From positions 275,658-339,657 of the forward strand of contig JAKLMB010000038.1 of assembly GCA_022813625.1 (NCBI GenBank): DNA of 64,000 bases, written 5' to 3'. Numbering within the stretch: position 1 is the first letter of the stretch; every line of letters begins with the position of its first letter. The stretch is from Aaosphaeria pasadenensis (taxonomy: Eukaryota > Ascomycota > Dothideomycetes > Pleosporales). This document shows, piece after piece, positions 22,174 through 33,280 of this stretch. The position numbers and the translations under genes are program-made. The notes beneath the pieces are model-generated. The model was not told the origin of the DNA, did no database searches, and saw only the letters and a program-made list of their open reading frames with translations.

Positions 22174-22868
22174 TTACTTCTGCGCAAGCGCCTTCTCGAT
22201 ATCCGCCTTCAAACTCTCCGGCTTCGTCGTCGAAGCCCACCTCCCCACGACCTTTCCGTCCCTGCCAACAAGAAACTTCTCAAAGTTCCACTTGACACGC
22301 TTGAGCCCCATGAGGCCTGGTTTCTCCGTCTTGAGCCACTCGAACACGGGGTCCGCGGCGTCGCCGTTGACGTCGATCTTGCCGAGCACGGGGAACGTCA
22401 CGCCGTAGTTGACCTGGCAGAAGGACTGGATCTCGTCGTTGGAGCCTGGGTCCTGCGAGCCGAATTGGTTGCAGGGGAAGCCGAGGATCTGGAAGTCGGG
22501 GTGCTCTTTTTTGAGGTCCTGGGTGGGGTGTTAGTTTGGTGGGCTGTGGGGTGCGAGGGAGAAGGAGGGGTTATGTGCGTGTGTGGTGCGACGTACCTGG
22601 TACAGCTTCTCAAGGCCGGCGAACTGGGGCGTGAAACCGCATTTCGAGGCGGTGTTGACGACGAGGACGACCTTGCCCTTGAGGCTTTCGAGCGGGAACT
22701 CGTTGCCCTTCTCTGTTGCGCGCGAGGGCGTTAGCTTTCGTGTGAATTGGCTGTGGGAGGTGTGGAGGTGGAGAGTGCCTGGGGCTTTCTCGGGTCGTGG
22801 AGGAGGAGGAGGTGTGGTAACGTACTGTCTTTGGGCTTGAAGTCGAAGAATGTGGTTGCGGATGCCAT
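22174..22868 (-). CDS. Glutathione peroxidase-like thiol peroxidase (Hyr1/Gpx3 type)
   Basis: Exons 22868-22826, 22712-22597 and 22518-22174 (introns 113 and 78 bp) give 167 aa, the normal cytosolic length. The peroxidatic site is NTASKCGFTPQ, with Cys39 rather than selenocysteine. FPCNQFGSQDPG follows, then the resolving Cys87 in SFCQVNYGVTFPV and the WNFEKFLVGRDG motif that completes the catalytic site. Fungal enzymes of this type use thioredoxin and act as peroxide sensors. A second in-frame ATG at 23174 would add 102 residues with no Asp or Glu and many Ser, Thr and Arg, like a mitochondrial presequence (listed separately). The 22868 start is preferred for the main product. Confidence 0.93.
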
Positions 22869-23174
22869 GGTGGTGATGTAATGTCTAGGTGTCTTAGGTG
22901 CTGCTGCTACTCGGTGGCGTGTGTGGTTCAGTAGGTAGACTGGACGTTTACGAGGTGTCGATGTTGGTGTTGGTGTTGTTGTTGTAAGAGGTGTAGAAAA
23001 GTTGATGTTGTTGCTATTGCTGCTACTGCTGCTGTAGAAATGTCGTAGGCGCGCGGCTTTAAGGTTGTTTTGGTAAGCAGCGGCGGTTCTGGAACAGAGG
23101 GTCTGGGTGGTGGAGGGTTTGAAAGCAGAGACGATGGCGAGAACCCGCGAGGGGCAGTGCGACAGGCTTGTCAT
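22869..23174 (-). other. In-frame upstream extension of the peroxidase gene, presequence-like
   Basis: From ATG 23174 the peroxidase frame is open for 102 codons without interruption. The translated stretch contains no acidic residue and is rich in Ser, Thr, Arg, Asn and Ala. It could be the N-terminus of a mitochondrial isoform, or a 5' leader open by chance. Confidence 0.45.
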
Positions 23175-24653
23175 GTGAAACGACCTTTTTCTTTACACTT
23201 TACAGTTATACCTTACTTTGGTTGGTTAAGGCAATGGATGGTACAGGGATACAGGTATGGAATAAGTGTAAGTGTATGGTACGAGTATGGTGGGTTAGGA
23301 CTGGAAGAGGAGATGGTGCGAGTCGTGCTATCTGACCTCGGACGAAAAAAAGGAAATAAAAGAAATAGTTACTCGGAGGGTGGGTAAGGATTTAGATCAG
23401 ATCAGATCAGTGCACTCCGTAGTTGATGGTGATGGTGATGAAGGTGATGAATACGATTAGTATACAGCACCACGATCGTGTCGATATGGCGAGAATGCAC
23501 TCTGTCTGTACTTTGGTATATTGACCTGGTGATAGCTGGTAGACTTGAATAAAACCTCAGAGCATACAAGCAGCTACGAGTTACGAGAACGATGACCCCC
23601 AACACCACCGATGCTGTGATAACTCCACTCGTAGGATGAATACAAATTCGAGTAATTGTTAACAAGGTCAAGATCAAAAAGGTGACCCCTCGGACCCGAG
23701 GTGGGGCAATGGACGTAATGACGTATCCCTAGTGCCCGGACCTGGTCACGGATCGAGGATTTCTCGCGAGCACAATCCCAATCCCTTCCCTTCCCTTGCC
23801 AGAAATACCCGTGTACGCCGTGTTAAGGTGCAAATACCTTGTAACCATGCGAGGACGGGGGTCGACAGTCGACTATTCCCACGTCTCCCAATCAATGCTC
23901 TCGCAATACACCAACGCTTACGTGGTTTGGGATAGCAAAGCCGAGGTACACCACAGACGGACCGAGTGCTGGAAGCCATTGATTCTTCGCTTCGTACTCG
24001 TAGAGCATACTCACACATTCGAGCATCATTAAGAATATTGTACCAGATGTATTAGAAAACAATAACAAGAATATTTCACTAGACACGAATCTACTTTTTC
24101 CACACTCCTACTCCCCTCCCCTCATTCGAATCGTGAAGCAATTCACTCCTCGATCCGTTCAGCATCTCGATACACTCTTCATCCATGAAACACTTGTCCA
24201 TCCATCCGTACGCCGTTGTTGACTACAAAGGAAACTAAGCAGCGCAAGGCTGATACAATCTCTACTACTAATAGCGGCCGTCAAGCAATCATGCCCGCCA
24301 GGCTTTCTTTCTATCCTCTCCACATACACTCCTCCTACTCCTCAATCGCGTGGCGCGATTGGGCCTGAAAGCTCCTGGCTCGGGCTTGGTTCCGTGTGTC
24401 CTTGGGCAGGCACAATGTATTCCAGTCCATGGTTCATCCATCCGGCTGTGGTCCATGTGGCCTCGACAGGTGGATCCGTTGTAAAGGTACTCCGTTTGTC
24501 GTGCTAAGAAATGTCCAGCATTCATCGTGCCAGTGCGGAAATAAATAAATAGGCGGGTCCGGTAGATCCAGTTCCAGGTTGAGAACAAACCTTACAATTG
24601 TTGAAAAGAAGGTTAGCGCAGCAAGGCGGACTGTCCCCATCATCGCGCACCTC
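23175..24653. other. Intergenic; promoter of peroxidase gene and 3' of C2H2 gene
   Basis: No gene supported. Contains the GATCA repeat at 23395. Open frames here are short, overlapping and unconserved in appearance. Confidence 0.4.
23395..23409 (+). repeat. (GATCA)3 microsatellite
   Basis: Three tandem GATCA units in non-coding sequence. Confidence 0.8.
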
Positions 24654-26273
24654 TCAGCCGAGACTCTTCTTGTACTCAGCAGAGATCTCGTGCAGATCGA
24701 CGACCTCCTTGGTGAGTTGGATGTCGTTACCGAGGTCGTTGGGTCCTCCGAGGTTGGAGAGTATGTCAATGATGTTCTGCTTCTTGTTCAAGAAGTCGTC
24801 CTGCAGCTGCCTTCGGCGCATCTGTGCTTGCTGCTGGGGAGTGGGCTTGGCCACCTTCTGACGCTTCTCCGTCCCCTCATCAGCGGTCGACTTGCGCTTG
24901 CGCGACATGCCCTTCCTGTTGCCAGGAGCAGGCTGCACAGGCGGCGAGGGTTCAGTGGTAGGTCCTGTGTAATCATGGACACGCTTCATGTGATCAAAGA
25001 GATTGTATCGTCGAGGGAACCCATTACCCAGCACAGACCTTTCGCAGTCGGCGAAGTGGCAAAGATGTGGCCTTGACCCATGGCCGTGCATGCCATGTGC
25101 CTCTCTCTCGTGCCGTAGGAGACAGGCAGTCGAGGAAAATTGAACACCGACACAGACCTTCTTGTTGCAACGGAATGGCTTCAAGTGGGAGTCCACGTAC
25201 TTGCTGATAGCAATGGTCAGAAACGTCTAGGGACGCAGCAGGGATCTGTATACTTACTCATAGTTGCACTTCAAAGGTGTGGGCTTGTGGTTGCAAGTCG
25301 TTGTACCCTCTTGCGGGCAGTGGTATTTGCCCGACTCATCTGGCTGAGCTTGATACAGAGGGTGGCTCCTCGCGACTTTGCCCTGTTCTTCCTCCATATT
25401 CTGTGCCTCGGCGGCATCAGACGGCGAGAGTAGCTCATCATCCTCATCAGGAATGGACTGTGCTGAAAAGCTAGTGGATGCAATCTCTGCCTTGTCGGCT
25501 CTACATATTTATTCAGTCACGTGTCTTGTCAAACATGGCCATTAACATTACCTGGTGTCAACAGTTGGTGTCTGTTCGTACTCTAGCGCGGCAGCACTGG
25601 AAATGTTAATCGCGCTGGTAGGCGACATAACATATGCGCCGAAGCCCGACTCGTTGGCTGAGGCTCGTCGCGAAACGGGAGTGCTGTTGTATGATGAGGT
25701 GTTTCGCAACGCGGCGGGCCGGACCGAGGTGTCAATCCGGGGCTTGTTTAGTTGCCGCTGTGGTGGGGCTGGCACATTGAACATGAGGTCAGATGGATCT
25801 TGGCTTGAGTACAGCGTAGTTTCCAGACTGTTGGAGGATTTCGGGTATGAGAAAGCAAATGGATTGCTGTAGGTGTTGGACTCTGTCATGCCCCACTGGA
25901 ACGACATGTCAACGCCACTGGACGGGGTGAATCGGGGAATGCTGGTTGCTGTGAATTGAGAAAAGTCCTGTCCAGTGGTGTAGTTAGCAAAAGCGAATGA
26001 ATTGTCTCCAGCATCCAGGTCGGTGGCCGCGGATGGAAGTTGCATATGGCTCATGTCTGGCTGTTGCTCGTGGAAAGCGCCAAGAGTGTCGGAGCTCAGC
26101 GTTGGCGAGAAGATTTCGCTTCCTAGAAACTGGTTGTTCACATGGCTCCTGTTGTCCTGGGAATAACCTTCGGCGCCTCGCCTGGCGGATCCTCTTTGGC
26201 TCTGGTACGCACTGTCCATACTGTAGACAGAGGCAGTCTCATGCTTCAGCTCGAAAGCTTCAGCTGTGTGCAT
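24654..26273 (-). CDS. C2H2 zinc-finger protein, probable transcription factor
   Basis: Exons 26273-25552, 25500-25258 and 25203-24654 (introns 51 and 54 bp, both with good GT-AG ends) give 504 aa. The first ~240 residues are Ser/Asn/Gln-rich and look disordered, with a VYSMDSAYQSQ element. Cys/His modules follow in the C-terminal half: YHCPQEGTTTC...H, FRCNKKVCVGVQFSSTACLLRHEREAH and CHFADCERSVLGNGFPRRYNLFDHMKRVH. The last has a long loop, as in many fungal regulators. A basic RKRK patch and a short helical tail come last. Nothing points to a specific target. The gene-free 4.6 kb upstream suggests a long leader or complex promoter. Confidence 0.85.
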
Positions 26274-28351
26274 GTCGCCTTCCGACGAAGAGAAAAGAAA
26301 TTCCGGTCCGTAACTGGTGGCTCCTGATACGTCCTCTGTCCACTTGGCAATATGAACGGCCTGGTTTGTAGAAAAAGAAAGATAGTCCGGCGGAGACGCG
26401 TCGAAACAAGGCTCGCTGAAAACAAGGGGTCAGTATCAAAACAAAAGCAAAACGTATGAAAGCCACTATATGACTGTAGGAACAAAAGAAACGCCAAGTT
26501 AGTATCCGATCCGACGAAACCAGTACGATGCCTACTTGTCATAATGAATTAGCACGAAAACTCGAGATGGGAGAAAGGGCACGCACCAGATGAGGTTGTA
26601 GCTTCGCTCAACATCGTCCATGAGGGGGACCATTGAAGAGCGTGTCGTGATTCGCTTGAAGTGGATGCGAAAGTCAGGGGCCTATCCAGTGAGTATGGGC
26701 AAGCAGGATCCATCGGGAGAATCAAGGTTCCATGAGGGTTGGCCATAAGTCGTTGACGAAATCCGGGAAAAGGGACAGGGACAAACAGGGCTAACAAACC
26801 ACAGGACTGGCCAGACAACAAAACCTTTGAGTGCAAACGCTAGATGTCAGTCTCAGATCAATGGGTTGGATGATTCGGGCAAAGTTTTGCCTTCATGTAC
26901 GTACTTTGAGTCGCCTCCAATCCAAATATTGCTCACGACGTGGGCGATGTAGTCTAATGATAGTTACAGAACTGGTCTCCGGCTTGGACCGTCCTAGGGC
27001 TGGCTTGTTGGATCCTCCTCCTGGGTGTGATATCCATTGGGCTCCATATAAACGGCAAGGTCAAGTCAGAATCCGGCTTTAGGGTTCTCCTCCAGGCATT
27101 GATGGATCCAGTACGGCGAGGAAGTCGAACAACATTTTTGATTGAACGACGTTCCCATCTTGCGACTACAGAAGAATGGTGTTGAAAGGCGACCCGCTTG
27201 CGAGTGTGCCATGCAGAGCAGGGCTTGGCATTGGCCTTGAACCTTAGTGAAGTCCGCTCGTGTGCTCACCGACTTTTCAGAAGCTCTAATGATATGCCCC
27301 GAGGTCGGCTTCGCACAGAACGAACTGAGGATTGTCGAAATTATTGGCACTGCGTTTGCAGTCTAGCCGTGTCTACCATGTGTGCAAAGTCCTGAGGCAA
27401 ATCGAATGGAAAATCCAGGAACGAAAAACAGAACAGTACAGAAACGGCCATGAATTCCGGATAGATCAAGGGATTCCAGGGCAATTGTCGTTCCTTTGGG
27501 ATATCGCTCCAGTGGACTCCATGGGGATCCGGGTTAGAAGCCTGTGGTGCTGTTTTGGCGGCAAATGAAATAAACAGAAAAAGAGCATAGACTAGAAGGA
27601 AAGTACATTATCGTCGCAACACAAGGTAAAGCAAGCAAAACGCAGCATGAAAGCAAAAGCAGTAAACGAAAGAGTCGGGGTAAAACCGGTGGGCAGTAAG
27701 TACCTAGTGAAGGCTTCCTCTGGGCTCCGAATTGACATCCTGAGCAAGGGCTCTATATTGTAATGTGTCTACAGTTTTTGAGTCGTGAATTTTGGTGAGA
27801 TTTTCGCACAGAATTGAAGGATGGTTTAGCGAGTAGAGTAGGATTTTCGTTTGGGCGTCGAATATTTTGAATATATGTGTATGTTGGTGTGCGATGGGAG
27901 AAGAGAGGAAAGAGGGAGGAAGATGGGTGGGGGGGAGTTCAAAAACCAAACACACAAGGAAGGTGACCGGTCAGGCGTCGTGTGGGAACCAATACGGGAT
28001 AGCGTTTGGGTTGACAACTCATCCAAAAGGTGGGGCCATCGCTGTTGCAGTCGCAGTCCTTCGCACGTCCAGGGCAGATTGGTCCATAGGATGGGACGAG
28101 GGACAGCCATCCTCTTATTTCTGTCGCCAGGCCTGCACGCCTAACACCTACGCAACATCCTGTTTCCGTCCCGTCCTCCTCTTCACCAAGCGCCAGCTCG
28201 GCGGTATGCAAGCTCGTCGCCCGAAGGCACACACCCTCACTTGTCGAATTTGGAACTGATTGCACATCCGTGCTTTTTGCACTGCGTCTTTTCCAGAAGT
28301 GATCCTCGGTGCTGGTCCACTGTCTGTGTGAGCAGGGGATCACGGCGCGAT

Positions 28352-28680
28352 AAGGCCGTGGGAGTCGCAGGGCTGTGGTTAACACTCTAACAAGACCCTG
28401 GTGTGCGCGATATTCGCTTTGCTTTTTGTTCCGGGGCCGGGGTGCAGGCCTGTTACCTGTAGCAAGGTCATCGCTAAATTATTCCAGCAACGTGCGTCAC
28501 GGTGAATTATTAAATCGCAATGCTTCGCACAGGGCGCTGACAAGTGAGCGATGGATTGGTTTTGATTGATACGGCCTTGGTTGAGCAAGAGTATTAGGCG
28601 AGTCCTTCCCTTCGGCCGTCCTGTATTCCGTAGGCTTGCAACCAATAACTTCCACAAGGCCGTGTACAGATTACGGCCTT
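28352..28680. repeat. Dispersed AAGGCCGT octamers including a perfect hairpin
   Basis: AAGGCCGT occurs at 28352-28359 and 28656-28663, and its reverse complement at 28571-28578 and 28673-28680. The last two forward/reverse copies form an 8 bp perfect stem around a 9-base loop. Confidence 0.6.
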
Positions 28681-29358
28681 GCTTGGGACGATTGATTACG
28701 CAGCACTATCAAGGACGGGGAGGACGGGGCTGCGTCTTGACATAATGGCATGACAGAATGACAGAATGACCGGCAAAGGTGCATTTTCACAGTAACACAA
28801 AGCACTTGTAGCAATGGAACAAGAGCCATCGTCACACAATATGACATCGGCGGCTAGAACTGAAGGCAAGACACGTTCATCCAAAGAAAAACTGACCTAC
28901 ATTCAACTTCCCGGTTCGTTCGTCGACACTGGTCCTTTTGAGGATTGTTACAACACGCAAACATAATGTGATACGAACCGTGTATTCTCTCGGTTGTGTA
29001 CAACAGGTAGATCGTCTCAAACTAAAATCAAAGTCAGCGTTGTGCTCAAGATGACTTCAAATTGGACAACAGAGTTGGAAGTATGTGAATCAGATAGGAG
29101 CGAAAGATGATGGTATAGTGTATCCTCAGCGACCTTGAGGCCTTCGGATGAACTATGCTTTGGTATAGGTAATCATCATGTGAAGAAGGGACAACTGAAA
29201 AGGAGAGTATAACATACCTTTACGGTGTGCAAATTTGCAAAAGCCTTTTGAGCTTCTCAGGGACGTGGCACTCGTGGCATATTTGATGTGCAACACTACT
29301 GTTGATCACTTCGCCGAGCAGCGCAATGCTTCATGGTGGGTGGGTGTACTTTGTATGT

Positions 29359-29897
29359 ACAAGTACAAATCCGCACCGGCACGGCAGCTCTGGCGACAAC
29401 AATAATCGGTCCGAAATGTTTCTGAGGACATTTCACGAACCATTTCATCTCCGAAACTGCGGTGGACGGACGCGACGATCCCCCTTCGTCAAATGTCGAG
29501 GACAGAGATGGAGAGTGAGAACGCCAACGCCAATGGTGCTGACAGTGGAAGCTTCGGAAAGCCCCTGTCAATCTCGGGTGGTGATGGAGGGCTTGCTGCC
29601 CAACCTCAAGAGCCTCAAGAAGTCAAGACTCGCGCTCATTGTATGTTCGCCTTCAGGGGAACCGGGAGCTTCACGCTTGAGTTTGGACGGCGTGAACTTT
29701 GTTACACGCGATCGACATCGCGAGCAGCATCCAAAAGCAAAGAAGCTGGTGTTGGGTAAAGTTGGTGATGGAGTGTTGGTTGCAAAAGCACAGTTGTTGT
29801 CAAATTTGAAGCGAAGTGCTAGTGGGCCAACCTCGGGTGTTTTGTCTCACGTGATCGTCTATCATACTTGAACAAGTACAAGTACAAGTACAAATCC
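29359..29897 (+). repeat. 14-base direct repeat flanking about 510 bp, plus GTACAA units
   Basis: ACAAGTACAAATCC occurs at 29359-29372 and 29884-29897. The second copy lies in a run of GTACAA units. It could be simple-sequence coincidence or the remains of an insertion. Confidence 0.5.
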
Positions 29898-30874
29898 CAC
29901 TTGTACGAGTAGCACAAATCGATGCCTTCCGCTTGGCATAGTTAGTGACATCACCACAACTCAGACCGCGAACATCATGTCTCTTCCGTCGTTCTCTAAC
30001 AGCGACGATGGGATTCGTCAACTTTAGTTGATTGATCTACGGGGTTTAGCTCATCCTCAGATATTCCGTAACAGGCCAGGAACAGTCAATGTGACATCAA
30101 GGATTTCAGATCTTCGCTATGGTTACTGCCTCCAGACCCTGATGCACTCGGATAGCTCCGCAATTGCATCAGAACGCCCCTGCACGATGCTTTCGGCTGA
30201 TACACTACATGATCCTTCTGCATCCCGATACGTTGCTCTTCATCGAGCCGCTTTTTGTGAAACATCTTTACGAAGGTCAAAATCGTAGTGTGTGCAGTGC
30301 TGCATTTTCTCGTCATTGTACCATGCATTGACGTGGGAGGCTTCAATGGATCGATCTTCCACGGTTTTTTCGAGTACATACGATTCACACGGAGAGAATT
30401 CCCCATATTTACTGCTCTCGCAGTCCAGAGCTCGCCCGGTGCCCTCTTAGTGATACGAGTAAGTATTCCAACGGACGAGCTGCTCCAGTAGACAAAGTGA
30501 GGAATCATACTCCAATCATGACTTGCAAGCCACCATGATTGCTCCGCAGCATCCCTATTCGTTTGACTTTGCATCGAGCTCTTGATTGGCCTCTCTAGAC
30601 TGTCCTACTGTCGAAAGTGTTATGGGATACCAGAGATGCATACAAAGGAAGGCGGGGAAGCTCCGACTAGCACCTCATTGGTACGATTCACCATCATGTG
30701 CGTAACGTTCATATGGTTTCTAGATCACCATATGCAGCTTATGAGGGGCAGTGAACCTGAGTTTCCTACTTAATGCCGCTGCCTCATCCACCAGAATTAC
30801 CCCTCAGGTGAAGTACTCGGCTTCTAAACATCCACATTTACTAGTCTATCAATACCAAGTTTCCTATACCTACA

Positions 30875-31364
30875 ATGCCTTCTCCTTTCCATCAAAAATA
30901 CTCTTCCCAGCATCATAAGATGTTCGGAGACATGACTACACCTGCAATGCCTGAGGGACCCAAGCAGGAAAACGACCGGAGGTCGTCGGATGCTTCAGCA
31001 TCCTCTGGACACACCTCTACATACGATAGGAGAAGGGTATGAGTCGATAGAACGCCTTGTAGTTTTAAGCCTTTGATGATGCATACTGATCGTTATAGTC
31101 CTCTGCATCCGGAACGAGATATGCTGCACTTGAGGCCCTGAAGCGTCCTGCGGATCCTCAAAGTACTGAAAGAAGGTCCAGTCTCCAGGATTCTTATACG
31201 AAACCTGGATTCCTTGGCTCTCTCTGGAACAAGTATGGTAGTCCTTCTACGTCGTCTCGATAACCCAGCTGACCAACAATGAAAGTTATACTCGGGGTCC
31301 GGCCAACCCACCTACTGCGCAGAAGCCACATGAACAGCGAGACACTACAACCTTGAGGCAGTAA
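30875..31364 (+). CDS. Small Ser/Arg-rich fungal protein, possibly conidiation-associated
   Basis: Three exons, 30875-31036, 31099-31232 and 31286-31364, with 62 and 53 bp introns (GTATGA...TATAG, GTATGG...AAAG) give 124 aa. The splices keep one frame and remove stops in both introns. The protein is hydrophilic. It has RRSSDASASSGHTSTYDRRR, then RYAALEALKRP and a conserved-looking KPGFLGSLWNNYTRGPANP near the C-terminus. I associate that pattern with small fungal proteins annotated as conidiation-related (con-8-like), from memory and without confirmation. No signal peptide or membrane segment. If right, it would be developmentally or stress-induced; the molecular role is unknown. Confidence 0.6.
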
Positions 31365-31841
31365 GATTTCATACGAACTAGGAGAGGCGGAAAAAGACTG
31401 ATGTCTTGAAAGAAGCGACTACCTGCGGGGAGAATGAGCATATCAAGTCTGCATTTTGGAAGGTTTCATTATCCTATCTTAGTCCAGGGCATTGTGGTTC
31501 CAGGCTGTTATGTAATTGTATATTGGTTGTATTGTTAATCCAATTTAATCTGTTTCTGTTCTCGACGAGATCAATGTGCATGAGAAAAAGAGGTGGAGGA
31601 TTCGCAGAGTGGGTTGAGTGTAAAGTACATCTACTGACGATGTGGTCGTGAGATGTTTGAACGACGCGGGGAAGCTGAGAAAAAGGCGCTAATTGGCTGG
31701 GGATCGGTGACGTCTATTCCTGGCGCGAGCTTGACACGTCTTCCCAAACAATCTTTCTGCCTTCAACTTACAATATACCTCGATCGATACAACCGATATC
31801 TGCCTTACCCTCGTAATTGTGCTGAATGTATTGCCCTCAAA
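31365..31841. other. Intergenic; 3' of 30875 gene and promoter of USE1
   Basis: T-rich around 31500-31570, then a short promoter before the USE1 ATG. No gene or distinct motif recognised. Confidence 0.4.
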
Positions 31842-32809
31842 ATGCAAACTCGATCACGGTCGCCTTCCCAGTATCCAGATACTACTACCATTAATTTAAA
31901 CAGGCTTCTCTCCCGATTAGAACACATATTACTGTCACCTGAAGCGTCTCCCAATCTCCAAAATTCGAGTCTAGAGCGCAAAAGAGTTGGTGCAGTACGT
32001 GGCCTATATATATTTGAACACATGCGCTGAATAAACTGACCCTGTTAATGCAGAATGTCGAATACGCCCGAACGTTGCTTCTAAACCTCGAGCATTCCGC
32101 TACCACATCATCCGCATCGAAAGCAAAGAAGACCGCCCTTCAATCGGACCTACAAAAAAAGCGCGAACTTATCAAGCAATTGAATCAGCGATTAATAGAG
32201 CTCAATCAACTCGATGACGGGGTGGATTCGGATGTCTCTGTGGACTCGGACGATGACGATGAAGATCAATTCCCCTCCTATGCCCCGCGGCTCAAAACGC
32301 AGGAGGGCATAGAAGTCAATCAATCTGGGGGCCAAGGCAACCCTGCGTTGCAAGAAGCGGCAAAGAATCTCACATCGGAACTGCGGCGGAGAGGTGGTCC
32401 TGATGGTGGGACGGGCACAACAGCATCGGGTACATCGTTATTCCCGTCCAAATCTACAGCAACTACAGGCGATCCATCAATCGCACAATCCGAGGCTCTT
32501 CTATCTCACAACCGCCAAGAGCAGGACAATTTGACAAACAGCCTGCTCGAGATGGCGAAGCAGCTCAAGCAGCAATCGATAACATTTGGTCAAACCTTGG
32601 AGAGCGATAAGGGTGTGTTAGACCGAGCTACACAAGGCCTTGATAAAAGTACACAAGGGATGGAGGCTGCAGGTCAGCGAATGGGCACATTAAGACGAAT
32701 GACAGAAGGAAAAGGCTGGTGGGATCGCATGAAGCTATATGGTCTTATATTTGGCCTTTGGGTGGCATGTTTCTTGATCGTCTTTGTTGGCCCAAAAATC
32801 CGATTCTAG
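31842..32809 (+). CDS. USE1: ER SNARE Use1 (Slt1)
   Basis: Exons 31842-31994 and 32054-32809 (59 bp intron, GTACGT...GCAG) give 302 aa. The N-terminal half is helical (NLNRLLSRLEHILLSPEASP, then EYARTLLLNLEHSA), followed by an acidic linker. The SNARE region starts at EALLSHNRQEQDNLTNSLLE and runs through LKQQSITFGQTLESDKGVLD to the heptads before a single C-terminal transmembrane helix (LYGLIFGLWVACFLIVFVG, ending five residues before the stop). This tail-anchored layout is typical of Use1. Together with Ufe1, Sec20 and Sec22 it drives fusion of Golgi-derived COPI vesicles with the ER. Length and domain order are as expected. Confidence 0.9.
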
Positions 32810-33280
32810 ACGCAAGGAGTTCTCCATCCAAGGAAAGATACCCAACAACGAAAACACCACGATGGTGAATGGAATCCACGAATGAATGAGTACCAGTCGT
32901 GCCTACAACCTGGAATATACCCAGCAAAAGCCACTGCGATGACTATTCCGCTCCGCCACCATCAGATCGATTTGGCGTGTCGATTAATCAGTCGGATGGT
33001 TAAGGCTTAAACTATGCCATTGGAGGATACATGAAATACATGAGTGCGAAATGAAGGACGTATTGGCAACATTGCATTGTACCCCACAATATCTGTCAAT
33101 CGACACTAGTACATTTTGGTTGTTCCAGCCATCTCTGAGATCTCTTGGCATCTCAGAGCTATCCTTGCTTTCAGCTCTGGATATAATAATGGACATCTAG
33201 CACCTTGACTACCCTCCTTAATTTTGGCGCTCGATAATATCCTTCGCGTATACATATTTCAATAATCTCTTTTATACATA
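32810..33280. other. Intergenic; 3' of USE1 and promoter of the Smr gene
   Basis: A+T-rich, with no gene. The final 50 bases are a T/A-rich leader before ATG 33281. Confidence 0.4.

Larger units (their letters stand above)
26274..30874. other. 4.6 kb stretch with no supported gene
   Basis: Upstream of the minus-strand C2H2 gene and of the plus-strand 30875 gene. Open frames are short. The longest ATG-started ones (30086-30574 minus, 162 aa; 29493-29759 plus, 88 aa) match no family I know. Contains repeated AAGGCCGT octamers and GTACAA repeats, listed separately. It is either regulatory sequence with long leaders or degraded insertion material. Confidence 0.45.

Noticed and set aside
29302..29871. 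189-codon plus-strand frame
   Set aside because: Starts with TTG, has no family resemblance and shares its space with another frame.
30086..30574. 162-codon minus frame beginning with ATG
   Set aside because: Longest candidate in the 4.6 kb gap, but composition is unremarkable, no family is recognised, and it overlaps a plus-strand frame.
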